A stretch of 5,726 nucleotides of DNA from Campylobacterota bacterium (GTDB lineage Bacteria; Campylobacterota; Campylobacteria; Campylobacterales; JAADDG01): assembly GCA_013154075.1 (NCBI GenBank), contig JAADDG010000021.1:1-5726 (forward strand), given 5' to 3'. Below are positions 1 to 5,296 of this stretch, in pieces. The translations under genes were made by a program, and so were the position numbers. Numbering within the stretch: the stretch's first letter is position 1; each line of letters opens with the position of its first letter. Below the pieces are notes generated by a model. The model saw only the letters and a program-made list of their open reading frames with translations, was not told the DNA's origin and ran no database searches.

Positions 1-570
1 GTGGACGGAGATAAGCTGATAGGAGCTTTGGCCTGCTATCTTCAAAGCAAGAAAAAACTTAGCAAAAACGCCATCGTAGCTACGGTTATGAGCAATAAAG
101 GGCTTGAAGACTATTTGAAAAAGAGAGGAATCAAGCTTTATAGATGTAATGTCGGCGATAAGTACGTTTTAGAGACGATGCAAAAAGAGGGAATCAATTT
201 GGGAGGAGAGCAAAGCGGGCATATAATCTTTAGTGATTATGCCAAAACGGGTGATGCCTTGGTATCGGCTTTGCAGGTTAGCGCCATGATTTTGGAAAAC
301 GATATGAAAGCGAGCGAAGCTTTGGATCCTTTCGATCTTTATCCTCAAATTTTGGAGAATCTAAAAATTAGCAAAAAGATTCCTTTGGAAAAGATCGAAG
401 GTTATAAAGAGCTTGTAAAAAGTTTGGAGAAAGAGGGAATAAGAACGCTTATTAGATATTCCGGAACGGAGAATCTTCTTAGAATTTTGCTTGAGGGCAA
501 AGATGAGAAACTTCTTCAAAAAAGAGCCAAAGAGGCCGTGGAGTTTTTTAGAAGCAAACTAAATGGCTAA
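1..570 (+). CDS. glmM: Phosphoglucosamine mutase GlmM, C-terminal part (5' end outside window)
   Basis: GlmM converts glucosamine-6-phosphate to glucosamine-1-phosphate in the cytoplasm, a step towards UDP-GlcNAc for peptidoglycan and lipopolysaccharide. The 189 codons seen correspond to the C-terminal two-fifths of a family of about 445 residues. The frame is open to base 1, and the opening VDGDKLIGAL reads as internal family sequence, so the GTG at base 1 is not the real start. Visible landmarks, counted from base 1, are the sugar-binding loop GGEQSGH at 68-74, GDALVSAL at 84-91, and the phosphate-binding loop of the last domain, RYSGTEN, at 152-158, followed by LLRILLEG. The usual SGTEP proline is Asn here. 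The stop codon lies inside the start of lspA, which implies a shared transcript and translational coupling. A phosphomannomutase is the alternative, but GGEQSGH and the lspA neighbour favour GlmM. Confidence 0.93.
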   Translation: MDGDKLIGALACYLQSKKKLSKNAIVATVMSNKGLEDYLKKRGIKLYRCNVGDKYVLETMQKEGINLGGEQSGHIIFSDYAKTGDALVSALQVSAMILENDMKASEALDPFDLYPQILENLKISKKIPLEKIEGYKELVKSLEKEGIRTLIRYSGTENLLRILLEGKDEKLLQKRAKEAVEFFRSKLNG

Positions 571-1015
571 ATACTATTTTATTTTTTTGTTTACGGCTCT
601 TTTCGTCTTCATAGCCGATCAAAATATAAAATTTCTCTTTGTAAGCGGTCTATATTGGGAGAGCAAATGCATCTCCCTTACTCTTACTTTCAATAAGGGC
701 GTGGCTTTTTCCATGCTCTCTTTTTTGGGCGAATATCTAAAGTATATTCAAGCCGTATTGATAGGCGGTATAACTATCTACATACTTTCGCACAAAGAGA
801 TCGTAAAAAGATACGCTTTTAGCGCCGGTATGCTGATAGGTGCCGCTTTTAGCAATCTGTTTGACAGGTTTTTACACGGTGGGGTCGTGGATTTTGTCTA
901 TTGGCATTGCGGGTTTGATTTTGCGGTTTTCAATATAGCCGACGTACTTATAGATTTATCGGTTGTTCTTATATTATACACTCATTACAAATATAGCAAG
1001 AAGAGTGAAATTTAG
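563..1015 (+). CDS. lspA: Lipoprotein signal peptidase (signal peptidase II)
   Basis: This inner-membrane aspartyl protease cleaves the signal peptide of diacylglyceryl-modified prolipoproteins. The 150 residues match the compact family size. Four hydrophobic segments are visible, at about 3-27, 58-76, 84-100 and 121-140. Conserved boxes appear in order: ADQ with Asp19, FNKGVAFS at 43-50, SNLFDR at 97-102 with Asp101, GGVVDF with Asp110, and FNIAD with Asp127. Asp110 and Asp127 are the expected catalytic pair. The usual GN of the third box is SN. The ATG at 563 overlaps the glmM stop by 8 nt and has no convincing Shine-Dalgarno sequence, so reinitiation by ribosomes leaving glmM is likely. 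The identification is firm. Confidence 0.96.
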   Translation: MAKYYFIFLFTALFVFIADQNIKFLFVSGLYWESKCISLTLTFNKGVAFSMLSFLGEYLKYIQAVLIGGITIYILSHKEIVKRYAFSAGMLIGAAFSNLFDRFLHGGVVDFVYWHCGFDFAVFNIADVLIDLSVVLILYTHYKYSKKSEI

Positions 1016-1026
1016 GCTATTATTAA

Positions 1027-1058
1027 GAAATAATAAATAATTTTTTGGTTATTATTTC
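1027..1058. repeat. 10-bp perfect inverted repeat after lspA
   Basis: GAAATAATAA at 1027-1036 and TTATTATTTC at 1049-1058 are exact reverse complements separated by 12 nt. The stem has only one G-C pair and no T-tract follows it, so it would be a weak terminator for glmM-lspA at best. Its right arm overlaps the predicted -35 box of the next promoter, so an operator role is equally possible. The sequence shows the symmetry; either function is inference. Confidence 0.4.
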
Positions 1059-1073
1059 ATTTGCTGATACAAA
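1045..1073 (+). promoter_or_regulatory. Predicted sigma-70 promoter for tRNA-Val (and probably thrS-infC)
   Basis: TTGGTT at 1045-1050 and TACAAA at 1068-1073 are separated by exactly 17 nt. Transcription would begin near 1080, a few bases before the tRNA 5' end at 1086, which is a normal short tRNA leader. The boxes are imperfect, but the spacing and position fit. No terminator is visible between the tRNA and thrS, so this promoter probably serves both. Confidence 0.5.
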
Positions 1074-1085
1074 TCTTTTTAAGGA

Positions 1086-1161
1086 GGTCGCATAGCTCAG
1101 TTGGTAGAGCACTACCTTGACATGGTAGCGGTCACAGGTTCAAGTCCTGTTGCGGCCACCA
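1086..1161 (+). tRNA. tRNA-Val (anticodon GAC)
   Basis: A complete 76-nt cloverleaf. The acceptor arms GGTCGCA and TGCGGCC pair with one G-U. The D stem is GCTC/GAGC. The anticodon stem CTACC/GGTAG encloses the loop TTGACAT, giving anticodon GAC. The T arm is ACAGG-TTCAAGT-CCTGT. The discriminator is A and the CCA end is encoded. It reads GTC, and GTT by wobble. The AAGGAGG at 1081-1087 resembles a Shine-Dalgarno sequence but overlaps the mature 5' end of the tRNA. The gene ends about 25 nt before thrS. Confidence 0.97.
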
Positions 1162-1178
1162 TTATAATCCAAATATTT

Positions 1179-1183
1179 AAGGA
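1179..1183 (+). promoter_or_regulatory. Ribosome binding site that decides the thrS start
   Basis: AAGGA ends 2 nt before the GTG at 1186 and 5 nt before the adjacent in-frame TTG at 1189. Normal spacing favours TTG. The difference is one codon. Confidence 0.55.
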
Positions 1184-1188
1184 TAGTG

Positions 1189-3000
1189 TTGAGTGAAGCT
1201 ATTGCAATAAAAAAAGAGGGTCGGATTTATGACCTCCAAACCGCTAAAGAGAAAAATCTAAGCGGAGAAGAGATATTCTTAGATAATAGTGAAGATTCGT
1301 TAGAAGTTTTAAGACACTCCACAGCCCACTTGATGGCGCAAGCTATCAAATCCCTTTATCCGGACGCAAAATTCTTCGTAGGTCCAGTTATCAAAGACGG
1401 TTTTTATTACGATTTTAGAGTAAAAGAGAAAATCGGGGACAAAGATCTAAAAGCTATCGAAAAGAAGATGAAAGAGCTGGCCTCTAAAAAGCTCGATATA
1501 GAAAAATATTATATTTCTAAAAAAGAGGCTATAGAGAAGTTCAAAGACGACGATCTAAAACAGGAAGTTTTGAAAAATATCCCCGATGAAACCGTATCTA
1601 TCTATAAACAGGGCGATTTTGAGGATCTTTGTAGAGGGCCTCACCTCCCAAATACCAAATATATAAAGAATTTCAAATTAACCAAAGTTGCGGGAGCATA
1701 TTTGGGAGGAGACGAAAACGCCGAGATGCTGACAAGGATCTACGGAACGGCGTTTGCGGATAAAGAGAGTCTAAAAGAGTATCTTCACCTTTTGGAAGAG
1801 GCCAAAAAGAGAGATCATAGGAAACTTGGAAGCGAACTTAAGCTTTTTATGTTTGACGATCAGATAGGAGCGGGGCTTCCTATTTGGCTTCCAAACGGAG
1901 CGAGACTTAGAAGCAAGCTTGAGAAGATGCTCTTTAAGGTTCATAGGCTAAGAGGTTATGAGCCTGTAAGAGGGCCGGAGCTTTTGAAATCGGAAGTTTG
2001 GAAAATAAGCGGCCATTACGATAACTACGGCGAAAATATGTACTTTACCGAAATTGACGGCGTAGAGTACGGTATAAAGCCTATGAACTGTCTTGGCCAT
2101 ATCAAAGTATATCAAAGCGATATAAGAAGCTATAGAGATCTCCCTTTGAAATTTTTCGAATACGGCGTGGTTCACAGACATGAAAAGAGCGGAGTTTTGC
2201 ACGGCCTTTTTAGAGTGAGAGAGTTTACGCAAGACGATGCTCACATCTTTTGCACTCCCGATCAAATCAAAGAAAATGTTTTAGAAATATTAGATTTTGT
2301 CGATAATATAATGAGAATATTTGATTTTGACTATGAGATGGAGATCTCTACAAAGCCCGATAAAGCGATAGGAAGCGATGAGATTTGGCAGAAGGCCACA
2401 GACGCTTTGAAAGAGGCTTTGGATGAAAATAACCTTCCTTACGGTATAGATGAGGGAGGGGGTGCGTTTTACGGTCCTAAAATAGATATCAAAATTACCG
2501 ACGCTTTGAAAAGAAAGTGGCAGTGCGGAACGATTCAGGTCGATTTCAATCTGCCGGAGAGATTCGATCTGTACTACATAAACGCCGAGAACGAAAAAGA
2601 GCGTCCGGTAATGCTTCATAGAGCTATTTTGGGATCTTTTGAGAGGTTTATTGGAATTTTGACGGAGCATACGGCGGGAGAGTTTCCGTTTTTTATCGCT
2701 CCTACGCAGGTTATCATAGTTCCTATTGCGGATTCTCACAAAGATTACGCTTTGGAGATCAAGAGGGCTTTGATGGAACTTGAGGTGGATAGCGAGATTT
2801 TCGATAAAAACGAGAGTCTCAACAAAAGAATCAGGACGGCTGAAAAACAAAGAGTTCCGATGATTTTGGTGATAGGTGACGAAGAGGTTCAAAACAGAAC
2901 GGTTGCTTTGAGAGATAGAAGAAAGAGAGAAAAGAGCAATTTGAGTTTTGACGATTTTATTTCATTAATAAAGGAGAAATTAGATGAGGTACGCTTTTGA
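1189..3000 (+). CDS. thrS: Threonyl-tRNA synthetase, short N-terminus
   Basis: This class II synthetase charges tRNA-Thr and clears mischarged serine. From the TTG it has 603 residues (604 from the GTG at 1186). The editing domain shows HSTAH, with His43 and His47, and CRGPH, with Cys148 and His152. The catalytic core has motif 1 around GLPIWLPNGARLRSKL (229-244), motif 2 with HRHEKSG at 329-335, and motif 3 with GSFERF. The zinc ligands expected from E. coli ThrRS are Cys301, His352 and His477. An anticodon-binding domain follows from about 505. Only about 40 residues precede the editing histidines, against about 70 in E. coli, so the N-terminal TGS domain is missing or reduced. As I recall, Campylobacter ThrRS is similarly short. 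tRNA-Val closes off any upstream extension. The stop overlaps infC by 4 nt. Confidence 0.97.
   Translation: MSEAIAIKKEGRIYDLQTAKEKNLSGEEIFLDNSEDSLEVLRHSTAHLMAQAIKSLYPDAKFFVGPVIKDGFYYDFRVKEKIGDKDLKAIEKKMKELASKKLDIEKYYISKKEAIEKFKDDDLKQEVLKNIPDETVSIYKQGDFEDLCRGPHLPNTKYIKNFKLTKVAGAYLGGDENAEMLTRIYGTAFADKESLKEYLHLLEEAKKRDHRKLGSELKLFMFDDQIGAGLPIWLPNGARLRSKLEKMLFKVHRLRGYEPVRGPELLKSEVWKISGHYDNYGENMYFTEIDGVEYGIKPMNCLGHIKVYQSDIRSYRDLPLKFFEYGVVHRHEKSGVLHGLFRVREFTQDDAHIFCTPDQIKENVLEILDFVDNIMRIFDFDYEMEISTKPDKAIGSDEIWQKATDALKEALDENNLPYGIDEGGGAFYGPKIDIKITDALKRKWQCGTIQVDFNLPERFDLYYINAENEKERPVMLHRAILGSFERFIGILTEHTAGEFPFFIAPTQVIIVPIADSHKDYALEIKRALMELEVDSEIFDKNESLNKRIRTAEKQRVPMILVIGDEEVQNRTVALRDRRKREKSNLSFDDFISLIKEKLDEVRF
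2986..2989 (+). promoter_or_regulatory. Ribosome binding site of infC inside thrS
   Basis: GAGG lies within the last codons of thrS, 7 nt before the TTG at 2997, which is good spacing. A stronger AAGGAG at 2971-2976 is 20 nt away from that TTG and cannot serve it directly. Confidence 0.55.
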
Positions 3001-3533
3001 GTAAAAAAAAGGATGTATTGCTCAATAGAGATATAAGAGCAAGCGAAGTTAGGTGTATTGGTGACGACGGGACTCAGTACGGTATCATTTCCAGAGACGA
3101 GGCTTTGGAAATTGCCGAAGAGAAGGGGTTGGATTTGGTTTTGATAGCTCCTGACGCGAAACCTCCCGTATGTAAGATTATGGATTACGGGAAGTTTAAG
3201 TATCAGCAGGAGAAGAAGAAAAAAGAGGCTAAAAAGAAGCAAAAGACTATTGAAACCAAAGAGATCAAACTCTCTGTAAAGATAGCTCAAAACGATATCG
3301 ATTACAAAGTAAAACATGCAAGAGAGTTTTTGGAAAAAGGAAAGCATGTTAAATTTAGAGTCTTTCTAAGAGGTAGAGAGATGGCTAATCCGCAAGCCGG
3401 CGTGGAAGTATTAAACCATGTATGGCCTATGGTTTCCGATATAGCGGATAAAGAAAATGAGCCTAAAGTGGAGGGAAGATACGTAAATATGCTCGTAGTT
3501 CCCAAAAAAGATACCAAACAAAAGAAAAAATAA
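2997..3533 (+). CDS. infC: Translation initiation factor IF-3
   Basis: IF3 binds the 30S subunit, prevents premature 50S joining and checks start-codon pairing. The 178 residues are normal in length. The N-terminal domain opens MSKKKDVLLNRDIR and the IF3 signature region AKPPVCKIMDYGKF spans about 54-67. A Lys/Glu-rich linker covers about 68-85, and the C-terminal domain carries KLSVKIAQND and RVFLRGREM (121-129). The TTG start is tightly constrained: the frame has a TGA at 2985-2987, no ATG or GTG lies between it and the conserved N-terminus, and the first internal Met is residue 62. The start overlaps the thrS stop as TTGA, which indicates coupling. In E. coli the rare AUU start of infC supports IF3 autorepression; whether TTG acts the same way here is inference. 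An A8 run (3003-3010) follows the start. Confidence 0.96.
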   Translation: MSKKKDVLLNRDIRASEVRCIGDDGTQYGIISRDEALEIAEEKGLDLVLIAPDAKPPVCKIMDYGKFKYQQEKKKKEAKKKQKTIETKEIKLSVKIAQNDIDYKVKHAREFLEKGKHVKFRVFLRGREMANPQAGVEVLNHVWPMVSDIADKENEPKVEGRYVNMLVVPKKDTKQKKK

Positions 3534-3534
3534 A

Positions 3535-3552
3535 AGTTTTTTTTGGTATAAT
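3535..3552 (+). promoter_or_regulatory. Predicted sigma-70 promoter for rpmI-rplT
   Basis: A perfect TATAAT at 3547-3552 is preceded by a T8 run and GG. This resembles the T-rich, -10-centred promoters described in Campylobacter and Helicobacter, which often lack a clear -35 box; none is visible here. Transcription would start near 3559, leaving a leader of about 24 nt before rpmI. It lies just after the infC stop, so L35 and L20 can be expressed apart from thrS-infC. Confidence 0.6.
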
Positions 3553-3582
3553 TACGCCTCAATTTAAGAAGGAGACAGTTAG

Positions 3583-3777
3583 ATGCCTAAAATGAAGACG
3601 GTTAGAGGCGCTGCTAAAAGATTTAAGCGCACTAAAAACAAAATAAAAAGAGGCTCAGCTTTTAGAAGTCATATTTTGACTAAAAAATCTCCTAAAAGAG
3701 AGAGAAAATTAAGAGCCCCTAAATATGTTTCTAAGGTTGACGTAGCAAGAGTGGAACTCATGCTTTGCATGAAATAG
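3583..3777 (+). CDS. rpmI: 50S ribosomal protein L35 (bL35)
   Basis: A small, very basic 64-residue protein of the large ribosomal subunit that binds 23S rRNA. The opening MPKMKTVRGAAKRFKRT is the family signature, followed by KIKRGSAFRSH, LTKKSPKRERKLR and a C-terminal VSKVDVARVELML. Length and layout match the family throughout. The start is well supported: AAGGAG at 3569-3574 sits 8 nt before the ATG. The gene follows infC after 49 nt containing its own predicted promoter and precedes rplT after an unusually long 89-nt structured spacer. Confidence 0.97.
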   Translation: MPKMKTVRGAAKRFKRTKNKIKRGSAFRSHILTKKSPKRERKLRAPKYVSKVDVARVELMLCMK

Positions 3778-3866
3778 TTTTTGACGAGAGTCACTTAAAA
3801 ATTCCCCCTAAAAATTAGGGCAAGTCCGCAAAGGCGGCACCAAAAAATAAAAGGTTAAGGAATAAA
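3778..3866 (+). promoter_or_regulatory. Structured spacer between rpmI and rplT, candidate leader RNA
   Basis: These 89 nt hold three small hairpins in a row. The first is TGAC-GAGA-GTCA at 3782-3793, closed by a GNRA-type tetraloop. The second is CCCTAA-AAA-TTAGGG at 3806-3820. The third is CCGC-AAAG-GCGG at 3826-3837. ACTT at 3793-3796 could also pair with AAGT at 3822-3825, closing around the second hairpin. An alternative fold is possible: ATTCC at 3801-3805 is complementary to GGAAT at 3859-3863, and TAA at 3809-3811 to TTA at 3855-3857. That would cover the rplT Shine-Dalgarno AAGGA (3857-3861) and break the second hairpin. No T-tract follows any of the hairpins, so these are not simple terminators. 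I recognise no known riboswitch class. Control by L20 is a reasonable inference, because L20 autoregulates this operon in E. coli and Bacillus. Confidence 0.45.
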
Positions 3867-4217
3867 ATGAGAGTTAAAACAGGCGTAGTTAGAAGAAGAA
3901 GACACAAAAAGATTTTAAAACTTGCAAAAGGTTTTTATAGCGGAAGAAGAAAGCACTTTAGAAAAGCTAAAGAGCAGTTAGAGAGAAGTTTAGTTTACGC
4001 GTATCGCGATAGAAAAAGAAAGAAAAGAGATTTTAGAAGACTTTGGATTACAAGAATTAACGCAGCTTGCAGATTAAACGATATTAGCTATTCCAGATTT
4101 ATTCACGGTTTGAATAAAGCCGGCATAAAGCTTGATAGAAAAATTTTGGCCGACTTGGCTATGAACGATGCTGCCGCTTTCTCTAAAGTGGTGGAGAAAG
4201 CAAAAGCGGCTCTTTAA
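3867..4217 (+). CDS. rplT: 50S ribosomal protein L20 (bL20)
   Basis: L20 binds 23S rRNA early in 50S assembly; in E. coli and Bacillus it also represses its own operon by binding mRNA. The 116-residue product has the long basic N-terminal arm MRVKTGVVRRRRHKKILKLA, then GFYSGRRKHFRKAKEQ. The globular part follows, with YAYRDRKRKKRDFRRLWITR, RINAACR, SYSRFIHGLNKAGI and LDRKILADLAMND. All are family hallmarks and the length is normal. AAGGA at 3857-3861 lies 5 nt before the ATG. The upstream spacer can fold over this site, so translation may be controlled locally. The gene ends 12 nt before a strong hairpin. Confidence 0.97.
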   Translation: MRVKTGVVRRRRHKKILKLAKGFYSGRRKHFRKAKEQLERSLVYAYRDRKRKKRDFRRLWITRINAACRLNDISYSRFIHGLNKAGIKLDRKILADLAMNDAAAFSKVVEKAKAAL

Positions 4218-4229
4218 ACCTAAAACTTC

Positions 4230-4253
4230 AAAGAAAGCCTTTCGGCTTTCTTT
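4230..4253 (+). terminator. Perfect 10-bp hairpin after rplT
   Basis: AAAGAAAGCC at 4230-4239 and GGCTTTCTTT at 4244-4253 pair perfectly around a TTTC loop. The T-rich end forms part of the 3' arm and is followed by CGTAT, so the free U-tract is poor. It most likely ends or attenuates the ribosomal-protein transcript. Because tRNA-Ser begins 6 nt later, partial readthrough into the tRNA is also possible. Confidence 0.65.
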
Positions 4254-4258
4254 CGTAT

Positions 4259-4349
4259 AGAGGGGTGTCCGAGTGGTTGAAGGAGCACGCCTGGAACGCG
4301 TGTAAGGGCTAACCGCCCTTCGTGGGTTCGAATCCCATCCCCTCTGCCA
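4259..4349 (+). tRNA. tRNA-Ser (anticodon GGA)
   Basis: A 91-nt class II tRNA. The acceptor arms AGAGGGG and CCCCTCT pair fully. The short D stem is TCC/GGA. The anticodon stem CACGC/GCGTG encloses CTGGAAC, giving anticodon GGA. The long variable arm pairs AGGGC with GCCCT. The T arm is GTGGG-TTCGAAT-CCCAT with one G-U. The discriminator is G, as expected for serine, and CCA is encoded. It reads TCC, and TCT by wobble. No separate promoter is evident in the 41 nt after rplT. Confidence 0.97.
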
Positions 4350-4375
4350 TTAAAACTTTCTTATTTCATATCCTC

Positions 4376-4408
4376 TTTTTGATTTTTATCACAAATTTTA
4401 ATTTTTTT
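4376..4408 (+). terminator. Weak AT-rich terminator candidate after tRNA-Ser
   Basis: TTTTTGAT (4376-4383) and ATCACAAA (4388-4395) form an 8-position stem with one mismatch around TTTT, followed by a long T-rich tract to 4408. The stem has only one G-C pair, so it is weak, but it sits between convergent genes where a terminator is expected. I see no better candidate for the minus-strand genes. Confidence 0.35.
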
Positions 4409-4416
4409 AACACGAT

Positions 4417-5277
4417 TTATATGTTGTTTAGACAGATAAGATCTCCGATATTTTTATCTATCGTTGAAGCTACTACGGAGCATTTGACCTTAAAAAGAAA
4501 AAAGAGTCTTTTGTCTTTTTTATCCTCCATGCATTCGAAATTGCCCATCCCTTTGGCCAAAATAAGATCGCACTCATCGTATAGTCTTTTCATCTTTTCG
4601 TTCGCTCTTTCATACACAAATCCCGGCGTATCCACTCCGCTATCTACTATTTCACACACTTTATCCAAATCTATCGCTTTTGCTTCCGCCGTCGTTATGT
4701 CGTTTATGATAGGTTTGCCTCTAACTGCGTAATAGACCTCTAAATCGGGATAGATATCTTTGATAGTCTCTATCATAATCTTATCAAATACGTGTTCTCC
4801 CGCATTGTCTCCTATTATTAGAAGAGTTTTGGCCGTTTTTAGTTTTTGAGCGAAAAGTTTTTTGTCATCTATCGCAAAATCGGCATGAAAGATCTTCTCT
4901 ATCTCCTTATCTATATCAAACATTACTTCCGTTGCGAAATCTATTACGTTTCCCGCTACCGCCGCCCTTAAAGCCGCATCGATTTTATCGGGTGAGTTAT
5001 TTATCTCACTCTTTACGAAATCTATAAATTCGAAAGCTTTATTTGTGGACTCTATCTTTTTCTCTTCATATAGATCCTCTTTGCCTACTATTTGAGAGAT
5101 TTCGGGGTATAAGATAGCCGCAGCCTCCGGGGGAGTTTGAGATACGGAGAGCTTGGAGATCTCTAAAGCTATTTTTTGCAAAATCTCGTCCGCACACCTT
5201 TCGTTGCAGTTTATAGCTTTTGAGACTCTAAGGGCCTGGTTAAATAGGCAAACCAGGCAATCGGGTTTCATATTCAT
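4417..5277 (-). CDS. DUF89/ARMT1-like metal-dependent phosphatase (COG1578 type)
   Basis: The 286-residue product matches the DUF89 family, metal-dependent phosphatases proposed to remove damaged or excess phosphometabolites; the substrate of this subgroup is not established. The family motifs are GDNAGEHVFD at 156-165, KPIINDIT at 188-195, DSGVDTPG at 212-219 and KGMGNFE at 242-248. The Asp and Asn residues of these loops are the expected metal and phosphate ligands. AGNVIDF (109-114) precedes them. The N-terminus carries CLVC (Cys7, Cys10), followed by Cys24 and Cys28, typical of the stand-alone prokaryotic subgroup and possibly a metal site. No signal peptide or membrane segment is visible, so it is probably cytoplasmic. 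The first ATG is preferred over the one at codon 3 because AAGGA lies 5 nt upstream of it. It is 18 nt downstream of a co-directional gene, which suggests one transcript. Convergent with tRNA-Ser. Confidence 0.88.
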   Translation of the reverse strand: MNMKPDCLVCLFNQALRVSKAINCNERCADEILQKIALEISKLSVSQTPPEAAAILYPEISQIVGKEDLYEEKKIESTNKAFEFIDFVKSEINNSPDKIDAALRAAVAGNVIDFATEVMFDIDKEIEKIFHADFAIDDKKLFAQKLKTAKTLLIIGDNAGEHVFDKIMIETIKDIYPDLEVYYAVRGKPIINDITTAEAKAIDLDKVCEIVDSGVDTPGFVYERANEKMKRLYDECDLILAKGMGNFECMEDKKDKRLFFLFKVKCSVVASTIDKNIGDLICLNNI

Positions 5278-5278
5278 A

Positions 5279-5296
5279 TATATCCTTTATATCCTT
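5279..5296 (-). repeat. Tandem 9-bp repeat carrying a doubled Shine-Dalgarno
   Basis: TATATCCTT occurs twice head to tail on the + strand (5279-5287 and 5288-5296), so the minus-strand mRNA carries AAGGATATA twice before the DUF89 start. The copy nearer the ATG has 5-nt spacing and is the functional one. The other abuts the stop codon of the upstream gene. Confidence 0.6.

Noticed and set aside
1..570. GTG at base 1 as a true start of a short protein
   Set aside because: The sequence begins in the middle of the GlmM fold and the frame is open to the window edge.
1081..1087. AAGGAGG, a perfect-looking Shine-Dalgarno sequence
   Set aside because: Its last two bases are the mature 5' end of tRNA-Val and no start codon follows at a suitable distance.
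1948..2892. Long minus-strand open frames opposite thrS (1948-2265 and 2290-2892)
   Set aside because: They lie wholly antisense to a clearly real synthetase gene and their translations resemble no family; they are by-products of thrS codon use.
3003..3010. A8 run near the infC start as a programmed slippage site
   Set aside because: It simply encodes Lys-Lys-Lys in a frame that continues as normal IF3; no alternative product is evident.
2889..3562. Minus-strand open frames opposite infC (2889-3347 and 3302-3562)
   Set aside because: The phenylalanine/leucine-rich translations mirror the lysine-rich codons of IF3 on the other strand; no family resemblance.
3778..3866. A known riboswitch (c-di-GMP-I, preQ1, ZTP) in the rpmI-rplT spacer
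   Set aside because: The GCAAAG piece resembles part of the c-di-GMP-I core, but the rest of that architecture, including a GNRA hairpin in the right position, is absent; the other classes do not match.
4322..4732. Plus-strand open frame starting inside tRNA-Ser
   Set aside because: It starts within the tRNA T arm and then runs antisense to the DUF89 gene, which has clear family motifs.
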